The position numbers and the translations under genes are program-made. A stretch of DNA of 64,000 nucleotides from assembly GCF_030227225.1 (NCBI RefSeq), contig NZ_JASPHQ010000002.1, forward strand, positions 124,001 through 188,000, in the 5' to 3' direction. Each line of letters opens with the position of its first letter. The stretch's first letter is position 1. The notes below the pieces were generated by a model, which was not told the origin of the DNA, did no database searches, and saw only the letters and a list, made by a program, of their open reading frames with translations. Shown one piece after another: positions 9,659-18,562 of this stretch. This stretch comes from Corynebacterium rhinophilum. Lineage in GTDB: Bacteria; Actinomycetota; Actinomycetes; Mycobacteriales; Mycobacteriaceae.

Positions 9659-9691
9659 CCCGCCGCGCTTGCCTTTGCAAACTGCGGCGGG
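9659..9691. repeat. GC-rich inverted repeat
   Basis: Perfect eight-base arms CCCGCCGC (9659-9666) and GCGGCGGG (9684-9691) around a 17-base loop, lying just after the DUF4193 stop. There is no clean T-run, so it may be an additional weak terminator or an mRNA 3' end structure. Confidence 0.5.
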
Positions 9692-9747
9692 ATGAATCTT
9701 TATTTGGGTTGTGCGCAATAACGACTAGCTAGGCCAATACCGGCTGC

Positions 9748-10038
9748 TTAGGCACAATCCTTACAGATGGGCATGCCATCTTCTTCGTGCGAATAACGCT
9801 TATTGGACTGAACCAAAAAGCAAGATCCGCAGGTAAATTCGTCTTCTTGGCGGGGAACAACCTGTACGTTGAGTTCCTCGCCGGTCAGATCAACTGATGG
9901 CGGTTGGAATGCTTCGACGATTTCGCCATCGTCATCCATGCCATTGCTTTCGGGTTCAGCTGCTTTCAGTCCCTCTAAAGAGTCAGTTTCAAGTTCTTCT
10001 TCTGCGCCGCGGCGCGGTGCGTCATAATCGGTGGCCAT
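9748..10038 (-). CDS. DUF4193 zinc-ribbon-like protein
   Basis: A 96-aa acidic protein. Residues 1-65 are Glu/Asp-rich and probably disordered; the C-terminus carries FTCGSCFLVQ and PICKDCA, two CxxC pairs that form a zinc ribbon. DUF4193 is conserved across Mycobacteriales next to suhB and sigA (Rv2699c). No function is proven; the acidic arm plus zinc ribbon suggests contact with a protein or nucleic-acid machine, which is inference. Ends in the terminator at 9588-9637. Confidence 0.88.
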   Translation of the reverse strand: MATDYDAPRRGAEEELETDSLEGLKAAEPESNGMDDDGEIVEAFQPPSVDLTGEELNVQVVPRQEDEFTCGSCFLVQSNKRYSHEEDGMPICKDCA

Positions 10039-10149
10039 ACTGCACGCCCCTATAAGTCGAGTTGCTTTAGGAATAGTTGTTTATCGATCGCGCATAGTAA
10101 AGGACAAACACCGATATGTCATCCTGCTGCTAAAAATTTCTTTAACCCT

Positions 10150-11010
10150 TCACCCCCGCATCGCCTCCTTAGCGCCATGTGCTGCCAAAAGTTCCTCAAA
10201 TGCGGGTGCCAAATTCACCCCCGTGGCCCATGTTAATTCACCATCACCGGACCCTTTGTCCAAGCCTGGGTGGTGGACTTTAGCTCCTGCCTCGCGAGCG
10301 ATGAGAGCACCAGCGGCAAAATCCCAGGCGTTAATACCGTGCTCGAAATAGGCATCAACACTCCCCTCTGCCACGCGGCATAAATCAAGGGCGGCTGCGC
10401 CGATGCGGCGGATATCGCGGACCTGCGGCAACAACTTAGTCAGTAGTTCCGCCTGTTGCTTGCGCCGCTGTGCGCCGTAACCAAATCCCGTCGCTACCAA
10501 GGAAAGCGCGGGATCGTCTTGCTCACCGCACCGTAGTGAGGACCGCGTGCCATCCGCAGCGGTAACCGTGGCACCCTGGCCTGCTGCTGCGGAATACACT
10601 TGCCCCCGTGCCACATTGACTACTGCACCCGCTACCAAGCGGCCGTCGTATTCCGCGCCAATCGAGACCGCATAGTCCGGAATGCCGTAAAGGAAATTGA
10701 CGGTTCCGTCGATGGGATCCACGATCCACCTCACTCCGGTCGTCCCGTCGAAGCTCGCGCCTTCCTCACCCAATAGGCCATCGCCAGGGCGGCTTTCCTT
10801 AATCGTGCGCGTAATGAACTCCTCGGTGGCGGTATCGACCTCCGTTACCGGGTCGACGGCGCTCGACTTTGTCTGAGTATGTGCCGCAATACCGTCTCCA
10901 GCCACCAAGTCCGCACGGCGCGCGCGAATAAGTTCCGCCGCACGCATTGCGGTAGATTCCGCAAAATCTCGCAGCTGCAGAAAATCTATGTCATGATCCA
11001 TGCCATCCAT
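10150..11010 (-). CDS. suhB: inositol-1-phosphatase family enzyme
   Basis: A magnesium-dependent phosphatase that releases inositol from inositol-1-phosphate, needed in corynebacteria for phosphatidylinositol and mycothiol; related enzymes act on other sugar phosphates. The family motifs are present: LGEEG, WIVDPIDGTVNFLYG and AWDFAAGALIAREAG, holding the metal ligands. I start at the ATG at 11010 because AGAAGG lies five bases upstream; an earlier ATG at 11037 would overlap the divergent ppgK start and lacks such a site. The product is 286 aa. Corresponds to Rv2701c. Confidence 0.9.
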   Translation of the reverse strand: MDGMDHDIDFLQLRDFAESTAMRAAELIRARRADLVAGDGIAAHTQTKSSAVDPVTEVDTATEEFITRTIKESRPGDGLLGEEGASFDGTTGVRWIVDPIDGTVNFLYGIPDYAVSIGAEYDGRLVAGAVVNVARGQVYSAAAGQGATVTAADGTRSSLRCGEQDDPALSLVATGFGYGAQRRKQQAELLTKLLPQVRDIRRIGAAALDLCRVAEGSVDAYFEHGINAWDFAAGALIAREAGAKVHHPGLDKGSGDGELTWATGVNLAPAFEELLAAHGAKEAMRG

Positions 11011-11022
11011 TGTGCCTTCTTC

Positions 11023-11028
11023 TACACT
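11023..11028 (+). promoter_or_regulatory. -10 element of ppgK, leaderless
   Basis: TACACT is followed by seven bases and the ATG at 11036. The only gap between divergent suhB and ppgK is 25 bp, so a leaderless transcript is the simplest reading. Confidence 0.55.
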
Positions 11029-11035
11029 TGCGAGC

Positions 11036-11794
11036 ATGACTACTCATACTGGCCACTCTTTTGGCATCGATATTGGCGGCTCCGGCATTAAGGGCGCCGA
11101 AGTCGACCTCAAAAACGGTGAATTCGTGGGCCCACGGCTAAAGATCCCCACCCCACAGCCGTCCACGCCACATGAGGTAGCCACGGTAGTGGCCCAGATT
11201 GTGGGCGAAAAAGAGTGGGACAAGCCCGTCGGCATCACCTTGCCCTCGGTGGTGTCCAACCACACGGTGCACTCCGCTGCCAATATCTCACCTGAGTGGG
11301 TCGGTGTGGATACCACTGAGTTGTTTTCTCGTTATCTAGACGTTGACTTTGTGGTCTTAAATGATGCCGATGCCGCAGGCCTTGCGGAAGTCGCGTATGG
11401 AAACGAGTTGGCTAAAACCGGGCCAGTCATCTTTTTGACGCTGGGAACCGGCATCGGCTCGGCCTTCTTCCTCAACGGGCAGCTCTTTCCCAATACTGAG
11501 CTTGGACACCTCACTGTGGGAACTGACGAGGCCGAAGCGATCGCATCCTCCGCAGCCAAGGAACGCGAAGGGTTGAAGTACAAGGAGTGGGCGGTTCGGC
11601 TCGATCGCGTGCTGCAGGAATACGAGAAGTTATTTAACCCCCAGGCTTTCCTCATCGGGGGTGGCATATCTCGCAAATTCCACAAATGGGGACCCCACTT
11701 AACTATTGATACCCCCGTTATGCCTGCACAACTGCAAAATCGTGCAGGTATTGTAGGTGCAGCGATGGCTGTATTGGAAGGCCTAGAGCCATAA
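11036..11794 (+). CDS. ppgK: polyphosphate glucokinase
   Basis: PpgK phosphorylates glucose with polyphosphate or ATP, an actinobacterial route into glycolysis independent of the PTS. The 252-aa ROK-fold protein has GIDIGGSGIKG near the N-terminus (phosphate binding), LNDADAAGLAEV with the catalytic Asp, and LTLGTGIGSAFF. The start at 11036 is preferred over an in-frame ATG 36 bases upstream, because TACACT sits seven bases before it and the family begins shortly before GIDIGG. Same place as Rv2702, between suhB and sigA. Confidence 0.94.
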   Translation: MTTHTGHSFGIDIGGSGIKGAEVDLKNGEFVGPRLKIPTPQPSTPHEVATVVAQIVGEKEWDKPVGITLPSVVSNHTVHSAANISPEWVGVDTTELFSRYLDVDFVVLNDADAAGLAEVAYGNELAKTGPVIFLTLGTGIGSAFFLNGQLFPNTELGHLTVGTDEAEAIASSAAKEREGLKYKEWAVRLDRVLQEYEKLFNPQAFLIGGGISRKFHKWGPHLTIDTPVMPAQLQNRAGIVGAAMAVLEGLEP

Positions 11795-11990
11795 ATTCGC
11801 CGTTGCATTAACCCTATCTACCGGCATTGTGCAAAAATCGCCTATACTGGGCGGTCGATCCAAAATTGCATGGCTCTCGGGCGTGTCTGACCTGCATAAG
11901 GCCTACACCCGCTAGCATTCATAATGCTATTGCCACCCTGTGCGGGTGCGGTGAGCTATTTCCATCAAGTAGTAAGTCGAAAGGGCGTAC

Positions 11991-13469
11991 GTGGCAGCCA
12001 CTGATTCTTCAGACCAGGCACTCGGCGAGGACGACAAGTCAGTCGAGGCATCTACTCCTGCAAAGAAGACCGCCAAAAAGACGGCAAAGAAAACGGCGAA
12101 GAAAACCGCCAAGAAGACAGCTAAAAAGACGGCGAAAAAGACTGCCAAGAAAACGGCTAAGAAGACCGCCAAGAAGTCGGCGAAGAAATCAGCCAAAAAA
12201 GCTGTCAAAAAGACCGTGCGAGCCTCTGCGGCAGAACCGCAAGACTCCCCCGCAAACTCCGCGGAGAAAGCACCGTCGGAAGCTGAGGACGCAGAGGATC
12301 AGCTCGACGCCGTTGAGCAAGACGCCCCTGCGGATGACGTCGACTTCGACCCCACCCATGAGGACATCGAAGAAGATGAATTCGATGCTCCCACTGACCT
12401 GGATGAAGACGATATCCAGGAAGAGTTGGGCGAAGAAGAAGACGAGGACGAAGCAGAAGATACGTCCTCGGTCTGGGATGAGGAAGAATCCGTCGCCCTG
12501 CGCCAGGCGCGCAAGGATGCACAGCTGACCGCCTCCGCCGACTCCGTCCGCGCGTACCTTAAGCAAATCGGTAAGGTTGCCCTGCTGAATGCAGAGCAGG
12601 AGGTCTCTTTGGCAAAGCGCATTGAGGCTGGCCTGTACGCGCAGCACCGCATGGATGAGATGGAAAAGGCTCGTGCGGAGGGCGATAAGGCTGCCAAGCT
12701 CTCCCCCATGGAAAAGCGCGACCTGCGCAGCATCGCAAGGGACGGGCGCAAGGCTAAAAACCACCTGTTGGAGGCCAACCTTCGCCTTGTGGTCTCCTTG
12801 GCCAAGCGCTACACCGGCCGCGGCATGGCTTTCTTGGACCTTATTCAGGAAGGCAACTTGGGCCTTATCCGTGCGGTGGAAAAGTTCGACTACACCAAGG
12901 GCTATAAGTTCTCTACCTACGCCACGTGGTGGATTCGTCAGGCTATTACCCGCGCCATGGCTGACCAGGCCCGCACCATCCGCATCCCGGTTCACATGGT
13001 GGAGGTCATCAACAAGCTTGGCCGCATCCAGCGCGAGCTACTCCAAGACTTGGGCCGCGAGCCCACTCCACAGGAGCTCGCGAAGGAAATGGACATCACC
13101 GAAGAAAAGGTGATGGAAATTCAGCAGTATGCCCGTGAGCCCATCTCGCTGGACCAGACCATCGGTGATGAGGGCGATTCCCAGCTGGGTGATTTCATCG
13201 AGGATTCTGAGGCCGTCATCGCCGTCGATGCCGTGTCCTTCACCTTGCTGCAGGACCAGCTCCAGGACGTGCTGACGACGTTGTCCGAGCGCGAAGCCGG
13301 CGTCGTGCGCCTGCGCTTTGGGCTTACCGATGGCATGCCGCGCACTTTAGACGAGATCGGCCAAGTCTACGGCGTTACCCGCGAGCGCATCCGCCAGATC
13401 GAGTCCAAGACGATGTCGAAGCTGCGCCACCCCTCTCGTTCGCAGGTATTGCGCGATTACCTCGACTAG
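11991..13469 (+). CDS. sigA: primary RNA polymerase sigma factor
   Basis: The housekeeping sigma-70 factor that recruits RNA polymerase to most promoters. The 492-aa protein starts with GTG after GAAAGG. Residues 24-75 are thirteen tandem four-residue units of the type AKKT, residues 80-180 are strongly acidic, and the sigma core follows: region 1.2 from about 183, region 2 ([16 protein letters not shown] through the WWIRQAITR -10 recognition helix), region 3, and region 4 with the [10 protein letters not shown] recognition helix in the last 59 residues. A clear terminator follows. Basic-then-acidic N-terminal extensions are usual in actinobacterial SigA. Counterpart of Rv2703. Confidence 0.97.
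   Translation: MAATDSSDQALGEDDKSVEASTPAKKTAKKTAKKTAKKTAKKTAKKTAKKTAKKTAKKTAKKSAKKSAKKAVKKTVRASAAEPQDSPANSAEKAPSEAEDAEDQLDAVEQDAPADDVDFDPTHEDIEEDEFDAPTDLDEDDIQEELGEEEDEDEAEDTSSVWDEEESVALRQARKDAQLTASADSVRAYLKQIGKVALLNAEQEVSLAKRIEAGLYAQHRMDEMEKARAEGDKAAKLSPMEKRDLRSIARDGRKAKNHLLEANLRLVVSLAKRYTGRGMAFLDLIQEGNLGLIRAVEKFDYTKGYKFSTYATWWIRQAITRAMADQARTIRIPVHMVEVINKLGRIQRELLQDLGREPTPQELAKEMDITEEKVMEIQQYAREPISLDQTIGDEGDSQLGDFIEDSEAVIAVDAVSFTLLQDQLQDVLTTLSEREAGVVRLRFGLTDGMPRTLDEIGQVYGVTRERIRQIESKTMSKLRHPSRSQVLRDYLD
12060..12215 (+). repeat. thirteen 12-bp repeat units coding for AKKT
   Basis: Within sigA, thirteen in-frame units encode AKKT nine times, AKKS twice, AKKA and VKKT. The codons differ between units (GCA, GCC, GCG, GCT for Ala; AAA and AAG for Lys), so the protein repeat is kept while the DNA repeat has drifted. 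Confidence 0.9.
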
Positions 13470-13495
13470 ATAACTCGCCCGTCCTGCACAAAATG

Positions 13496-13525
13496 AAGGC
13501 CGCACCACCATGGTGCGGCCTTTTT
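13496..13525 (+). terminator. rho-independent terminator after sigA
   Basis: Perfect ten-base arms (13498-13507 and 13511-13520) with a three-base loop and a TTTTT tail. It ends sigA transcription about 30 bases after the stop. Confidence 0.92.
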
Positions 13526-13615
13526 ATGTGCCTAATTCCCTCCTGCGGGCTGGCGCGACGAAAGGGGCGCAGCGCCAACCGCCGGCCAGCAGCCAACCAG
13601 CGACGGAGAGGCGCT

Positions 13616-15379
13616 CTACCACTTGCGCAGGTAATTGATACGCTCGCGCAGTTGCTCCGCGCTGCATAACGCGGTGGGCGGTCCACCGCAGGCCTTGCGG
13701 ACCTCGGTGTGGATGGCACCGTGCGGCCGGCCAGAGCTCTGCGCGGCGATGGAGACCACGGTGTTAAGCTCCTTGCGCAGCGCGCCGAGCTCATCCACCA
13801 CGCCGGTATCCTCTGCGGCATCGGACTCTTGCTGCTTCGCGGCGGGCGCATGACCCATGCCGTAGATCTTGCGGCGGTGGGCCTCTTCTGCCTCGGCGGC
13901 CCGGCGCGCCTTCTCCTCGGCCTCGCGGCGGTCCATCTCCTCAGATTGCTTCTTGCGCAAGAGGTCTTTGACCTGGTCGGCGTCGAGGAGCCCGGGGATG
14001 CCGAGGAAATCGGCCTCCTCATCAGAGGTCATGTCGCCGGTATTAAACTGCGAGCCGTTATAGAGCAGGCCAGAGAATTCGGCTTCGGCGCCTAAAGACT
14101 CGTAGGACTTTTCCAGCATGTCCGGTTCGGTCTTTTTCTGGTTTGCCTGCTCGAGTAGCTCGTCGTCCCAGCCTTCTTTCTCGGTCTTTTCTTTGCCCAA
14201 GACGTGGTCGCGGGATTTTTCCATGTGCTCGGCAAGGCCGAGCAGCACGGGGACGGAGGGCAAGAATACCGAGGCGGTTTCGCCAGGCATGCGGGAGCGC
14301 ACGAAGCGGCCGATTGCCTGGGCGAAGAACAAGGGGGTTGACGCGGAGGTGGCGTAGACGCCCACCGCGAGGCGGGGTACGTCGACGCCCTCGGACACCA
14401 TGCGTACGGCAACCATCCATTCATCGGTGGAGTCCGCAAATTCTTGAATACGGTCTGAGGAACCTGGGTCATCGGACAAAATGACCGAGACTGGGGTATT
14501 GGAGAGTTGCTTGAGGATTTTCGCGTAGGCGCGGGCGGTGGTCGTATCGGAAGCGAGCACGAGCCCGCCGGCATCCGGCATATTGCGCCGCATCTGCATC
14601 AAGCGGGTATGCGCCGCCTGCAGCACGGCGGGGATCCATTCGCCCTTGGGGTCAAGCGCGGTGCGCCAGGCGCGCGCGGTTTGTTCCACGTTCATGATGT
14701 CACCCAAGCGCGCGGAGTGCTCCTCCCCAGCGGAGTCCCGCCAGCGAGCCTCGCCGGAGTAGGACAGGAAGACGACGGGGCGCACGACGCCATCGGCAAG
14801 CGCATCGCCGTAATCATAAGTGTGGTCGGCGCGCGAGACCTTATGGCCTTCCCCATCGTCCTCATAGCGCACAAAGGGGATGGGCGATTCATCGGAGCGA
14901 AACGGCGTACCGGTCAGCGCGAGGCGGTGGTTGACGTCGTCGTAGGCCTCCTTGACGCCATCGCCCCAGCTTTTGGCATCGCCGGCATGGTGGATCTCGT
15001 CCAAGATCACCAAGGTGCGCCGAGCGGAGGCAACGGCGCGGTGCTTGAAGGGGTGCATGCCCACTTGGGCATAGGTCACCACGATGCCGTCCATGCTGGG
15101 ATTGACCGCAGAGGAGTTCGTGAAGGCAGGATCCAAGGCCAATCCCACCCGCGCGGCGGCGGCAGACCACTGCGTCTTCAGGTGCTCGGTAGGCACCACG
15201 ACGATGACGCGCTCTACCGTGCGGTCTTCCATAAGCTCCGTCGCGATGCGCAGAGCAAAGGTGGTTTTACCCGCACCTGGGGTCGCCACGGCCATAAAAT
15301 CTTGTGGCTTGGTGGCGAGGAATTTATCGAGGGCTGATTGCTGCCACGCGCGGAGGTTCGTCTTCTTAAACGTCCTCAC
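13616..15379 (-). CDS. DEAD/DEAH-box superfamily 2 helicase
   Basis: A 587-aa ATP-dependent helicase. Motif I is TPGAGKTT (33-40), motif II is DEIH (127-130), motif III is LTGTPFRSD, and motif VI is QAIGRFVRS. The last 150 residues are a charged, coiled-coil-like region (RRKIYGMGHAPAAKQQ onward) that does not look catalytic. It overlaps the DUF3039 gene by four bases (GTGA), so the two are translationally coupled. The gene is conserved beside sigA in corynebacteria. The substrate, DNA or RNA, is not known; the RAD3/UvrB-like N-terminus makes DNA plausible. Confidence 0.88.
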   Translation of the reverse strand: MRTFKKTNLRAWQQSALDKFLATKPQDFMAVATPGAGKTTFALRIATELMEDRTVERVIVVVPTEHLKTQWSAAAARVGLALDPAFTNSSAVNPSMDGIVVTYAQVGMHPFKHRAVASARRTLVILDEIHHAGDAKSWGDGVKEAYDDVNHRLALTGTPFRSDESPIPFVRYEDDGEGHKVSRADHTYDYGDALADGVVRPVVFLSYSGEARWRDSAGEEHSARLGDIMNVEQTARAWRTALDPKGEWIPAVLQAAHTRLMQMRRNMPDAGGLVLASDTTTARAYAKILKQLSNTPVSVILSDDPGSSDRIQEFADSTDEWMVAVRMVSEGVDVPRLAVGVYATSASTPLFFAQAIGRFVRSRMPGETASVFLPSVPVLLGLAEHMEKSRDHVLGKEKTEKEGWDDELLEQANQKKTEPDMLEKSYESLGAEAEFSGLLYNGSQFNTGDMTSDEEADFLGIPGLLDADQVKDLLRKKQSEEMDRREAEEKARRAAEAEEAHRRKIYGMGHAPAAKQQESDAAEDTGVVDELGALRKELNTVVSIAAQSSGRPHGAIHTEVRKACGGPPTALCSAEQLRERINYLRKW

Positions 15380-15627
15380 TTGCGGCGAAGACCCTTAAAA
15401 ACGCGTTCGCAATCGGGGCAGACCGGCGAGCCCGGCTTTGCCTGTTTAGTTACCGGGAAGGTCTCACCGCACAGGGCAACGACGTACTTGCCGTTGACCG
15501 CGGAATCGAGGATCTGATCCTTTTTGACGTAGTGGAAGAACTTCGGCGTGTCATTATCCGTCGTCGAAGTGTCTTCACGAATATCTGGCCGTTCAATTGT
15601 CTTCGTAGTCGTAGTCACGCACCCCAT
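15376..15627 (-). CDS. DUF3039 domain protein
   Basis: An 83-aa protein with a Thr/Asp-rich N-terminus and a conserved C-terminal half, FHYVKKDQILDSAVNGKYVVALCGETF then KPGSPVCPDCERVFKGL. Cys residues at CGETF and CPDC suggest a small zinc site. DUF3039 is an actinobacterial family of unknown function, coupled here by a GTGA overlap to the helicase, which suggests they work together. The start is an ATG; a GTG three codons later is also possible. Confidence 0.85.
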   Translation of the reverse strand: MGCVTTTTKTIERPDIREDTSTTDNDTPKFFHYVKKDQILDSAVNGKYVVALCGETFPVTKQAKPGSPVCPDCERVFKGLRRK

Positions 15628-15765
15628 TTTGCCGCATCAGCATCGAACTTTGCGAGTCATGCGTCTACCCTTGGAGAACATGCACACTCTACGCACTCCA
15701 ACGCCGGCTTTCCCGTCCCCTGTTGTAGGGTTACGCGCCGCGCTCCAGGGAGGTGCGTAATTTAA

Positions 15766-16149
15766 GTGTTTGGCAAAAAGGAACGTTTTCTCATCACGGA
15801 TGCCAAGCTCTCGCCCGCACAAGATCGCAGGCGCCGGGAGCTGTGGTACGGATTTTTCCAATTCTTGCGCGTGCCATCGCTGCTCATTGCCGGGGTCTTT
15901 TTGTACCTGCATTGGTGGTTGCTCGCGGCGATTATCGTGGGCGTGACCTTTCCTTTGCCGTGGATTGCCGTGGTCATTGGCAATAGCCGCGGTGAAAAGA
16001 AGGACAAGCGGGATAAAAATGTCTATAAACCCGCGATGAATCGTCAGCTATATTCGCAGTATCAGAACCAACAGATTTCCCGCGGCGGCTCCAAGGCAAT
16101 CGAATCTCAGCATTCCGTTATTGACCATGACGATGCAGCCTCCGACTAG
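15766..16149 (+). CDS. DUF3099 membrane protein
   Basis: A 127-aa protein with a basic N-terminus, two adjacent membrane segments at about residues 36-52 (VPSLLIAGVFLYLHWW) and 53-70 (LLAAIIVGVTFPLPWI), and a long polar cytoplasmic tail rich in Lys, Gln and Asp. The family is actinobacterial and uncharacterised. GTG start preceded by GGGAGGTG nine bases upstream. It is divergent from DUF3039 and 38 bases upstream of the methyltransferase gene. Confidence 0.82.
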   Translation: MFGKKERFLITDAKLSPAQDRRRRELWYGFFQFLRVPSLLIAGVFLYLHWWLLAAIIVGVTFPLPWIAVVIGNSRGEKKDKRDKNVYKPAMNRQLYSQYQNQQISRGGSKAIESQHSVIDHDDAASD

Positions 16150-16187
16150 CCGCATCATCAGCACGACTGGAAAGGAATTCTCCCAGC

Positions 16188-17765
16188 ATGACGTCCTTTG
16201 GCCCTCACTTCGATGCCGCCGCGCTGCGCGATCTTGCCCCAGAGTTAGCGGAGGCTTTTTCGCAGGCCGGTTTTACTACCGATGGTTTAGCGGGGCATTT
16301 GGGCCCGGAGCTTACGGAGGCCCTCTACCGCGGTGAGCCTGCCGCGGTGGCGCGCGGGACCACAGGTAATACCCAGCTGGATACGCTCATTCGTTTCTTC
16401 CTGCTGCATGAGCATCTGCCGGCCACGCTGCTTGCCGATGCCCTCGGGGCCCGCCTTGCCGCCAAGCTCCTGGATGCCGGCGTGGCGCTTTCCGATGATC
16501 GCGGCAGCATCTACATTGCCCTCGATATCCGGCCCCATATCATCGTCGGCTCCAACCGCCTCGTCTTTTCCGATGTCGATGCCTCGCTGGTGGATCACGT
16601 CCCCGGCGCGGATCACGTCTTGGGAGTCGGGGCGGCAAGCCTCTCGCTTTTGCAATCGACACCGGTAAGCCCGGTATCAACGGTGCTCGATTTGGGCACC
16701 GGCTCTGGCGTGCAATTGCTGGGTCAGCTCGAGAGCGCACACAGCATTACCGCGACAGATGTCCACCGGCGCGCGCTTGATTTGGCAGCGGCGACAGTCG
16801 CTGCTGCGGGGTCCAGCACCGAGGTAGAACTTGTTGAGGGCTCGTGGTTCGAGCCCGTTGCGGGACGCACCTTTGACCGCATCGTGGCCAATCCCCCATT
16901 TGTCGTTGGCCTCCCTGAGGTGGGCCATGTCTACCGCGATTCTGGCCTGAACTTGGATGGGGCCAGCGAATTGGTGGTATCCCAGGCAGTGGATCACCTC
17001 ACCCCAGGCGGAACCGCACACTTGCTCGCCGCCTGGGTGCATACCAGCGGGCAGACCTGGCAGCAGCGCGTGGCCTCGTGGCTGCCGGATAAGGGTATAG
17101 CCGCTTGGATCATTCAGCGCGATATCGCCGATCCTTCCCTCTACGTATCCACGTGGCTCAAGGATGAATCGTTGGATGTGCGCAGCGATGAGGGCAAGGC
17201 TCGCTCCAAGGCGTGGCTGGATCATTTCCACGACCACGATGTCACGGGTATCGGGTTTGGATTCGTCGCCATCCAAAAAATCGCCGAAGACGCGCCCTCC
17301 GATATCTTGGCCGAAGAAATGCCGCAGCACTTTAGCGATCCATTGGGACCCGAGGTGGAAGAATACTTCGCCCGCGTGGCGTGGCTGCGCGATTTGGTTC
17401 CTGGTGAGCTGGAGGGCAAGCACTTCCAGGTACGCCCACAGGTGGCCAAGGAAGAAGTCAGCGTGGCCGATACCGATAACAAACAAGGATTTAACCGGGC
17501 GGTAATCCGGCTAACCCGTACCGATGGGCCCCGGTGGAGCCACGAAGTTGATGAGCACTTGGCCGCAATCGTTGCGGGCCTATCTCCCCATGGGCTCAAC
17601 CTTGCCGAGACCGTGGGCCTTTATGCGGCCGCGCACGGCTTCGATGAAGCAGAACTGACCGCGGCGGCGCTTCCCGCCATTATCGATATGGTCCGCCACG
17701 GCCTGCTCATCCCTGCCGATCTGCTGCTCGAGGACGACGCTTCCCCGGCTACCCACGCCGATTAA
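16188..17765 (+). CDS. class I SAM-dependent methyltransferase with NPPF motif
   Basis: The 525-aa protein has a helical N-terminal domain (to about residue 155), a Rossmann methyltransferase core with VLDLGTGSGVQLL as the SAM-binding motif and VANPPFVVG as the NPPF catalytic motif, and a C-terminal region of 200 residues. NPPF enzymes methylate an amide or exocyclic amine (N5-glutamine, N6-adenine or N2-guanine), so the target may be a protein, rRNA or tRNA; sequence does not decide. The ATG follows GGAAAGGAA. It is probably cotranscribed with dtd, 41 bases downstream. Confidence 0.85.
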   Translation: MTSFGPHFDAAALRDLAPELAEAFSQAGFTTDGLAGHLGPELTEALYRGEPAAVARGTTGNTQLDTLIRFFLLHEHLPATLLADALGARLAAKLLDAGVALSDDRGSIYIALDIRPHIIVGSNRLVFSDVDASLVDHVPGADHVLGVGAASLSLLQSTPVSPVSTVLDLGTGSGVQLLGQLESAHSITATDVHRRALDLAAATVAAAGSSTEVELVEGSWFEPVAGRTFDRIVANPPFVVGLPEVGHVYRDSGLNLDGASELVVSQAVDHLTPGGTAHLLAAWVHTSGQTWQQRVASWLPDKGIAAWIIQRDIADPSLYVSTWLKDESLDVRSDEGKARSKAWLDHFHDHDVTGIGFGFVAIQKIAEDAPSDILAEEMPQHFSDPLGPEVEEYFARVAWLRDLVPGELEGKHFQVRPQVAKEEVSVADTDNKQGFNRAVIRLTRTDGPRWSHEVDEHLAAIVAGLSPHGLNLAETVGLYAAAHGFDEAELTAAALPAIIDMVRHGLLIPADLLLEDDASPATHAD

Positions 17766-17806
17766 CACCGAATAGCGCCGTATAGCTAAGAAAGGAAGAG
17801 ACTTTT

Positions 17807-18250
17807 ATGCGCGCAGTACTAACCCGCGTATCCGAAGCCGCGGTCACGGTTGCAGGCGAAACCGTCGGCGCCATCGATTGCCCTGAGACCGGCGGACTTT
17901 TAGCCCTCGTCGGTGTTTCCAGGGAGGATTTGGACGATTGGGCACCGCGTGCGGAAAAGATGGCCCGCAAGATCGCGGAGCTGCGCATCCTGGAAGGTGA
18001 AGTATCGGTCGCCGATGCTGGAGCACCGGTATTGGTAGTCAGCCAGTTCACGCTCTATGGCCGCACCGCCAAGGGGCGGCGCCCATCGTGGGCCGATGCG
18101 GCCCCGGGGGAAGAGGCCGAGCCAGTCATCGAGTACATCATCGAGCGCCTCCGCGAGCGCAATATCGCGGTCGAATCAGGCCAATTCGGGGCTATGATGC
18201 GCGTATCTTCCGTCAACGAAGGCCCGTTTACGGTTTTGGTCGAGACCTAA
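17807..18250 (+). CDS. dtd: D-aminoacyl-tRNA deacylase
   Basis: DTD releases D-amino acids (and glycine mischarged on tRNA-Ala) from tRNA, a proofreading role. The 147-aa length is standard. The two signature motifs are visible: [17 protein letters not shown] and the C-terminal [18 protein letters not shown], which forms the cross-subunit Gly-cisPro-like site of the dimer. The start ATG has AAGGAAGAG upstream. No clear T-tailed terminator follows; the 387-bp gap to the serine cassette begins here. Confidence 0.94.
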   Translation: MRAVLTRVSEAAVTVAGETVGAIDCPETGGLLALVGVSREDLDDWAPRAEKMARKIAELRILEGEVSVADAGAPVLVVSQFTLYGRTAKGRRPSWADAAPGEEAEPVIEYIIERLRERNIAVESGQFGAMMRVSSVNEGPFTVLVET

Positions 18251-18395
18251 TCTCCTCTAACGCATTTTTCTCACCATCTGGCGTTAACCTGCACGAGTGC
18301 CCACTCACACCCACGATTATTTATGAGTTAGATCGCAGAGAGTTCGATATTGTTCAACAATGCATATCGCTGGGTGCCGCGCAAGCTTTTTTAGA

Positions 18396-18437
18396 GTGAT
18401 AATTAACCTATCCCAAAATGTAATAAATTATTATCAC
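18396..18437. promoter_or_regulatory. inverted repeat, candidate operator of the serine cassette
   Basis: GTGATAAT (18396-18403) and ATTATCAC (18430-18437) are exact reverse complements 26 bases apart. The right arm lies where the -35 of the promoter with -10 TATACT (18456-18461) would be, a suitable place for a regulator. The gene for a YheO-type regulator lies three genes downstream. Confidence 0.5.
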
Positions 18438-18455
18438 GTGGCATTACCGCGGGCT

Positions 18456-18461
18456 TATACT
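18456..18461 (+). promoter_or_regulatory. -10 element of the serine cassette
   Basis: TATACT is a near-consensus -10. Transcription from here would give a leader of about 170 bases containing the tandem repeat and the palindrome. Confidence 0.5.
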
Positions 18462-18480
18462 TAACGCGTAACGAAGTGAA

Positions 18481-18530
18481 TGGGCTGGATACAAGCTGAA
18501 AGTTTTGGGCTGGATACAAGCTGAAAGTTT
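18481..18530 (+). repeat. perfect 25-bp tandem duplication
   Basis: Bases 18481-18505 and 18506-18530 are identical; each unit begins TGGGCTGGATACAAG and ends with AGTTT. It lies in the predicted leader just downstream of the -10. Confidence 0.95.
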
Positions 18531-18562
18531 AATTTCAGGCCCTTGCCCGCGCACGCTGGTGA

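Noticed and set aside
12060-12215. CRISPR-like or microsatellite array
   Set aside because: The 12-bp units are in frame within sigA, have no spacers, and encode AKKT.
12189-12995. A 268-residue minus-strand frame inside sigA
   Set aside because: Mirror of the sigma-factor coding sequence, no ribosome site, and no recognisable domain.
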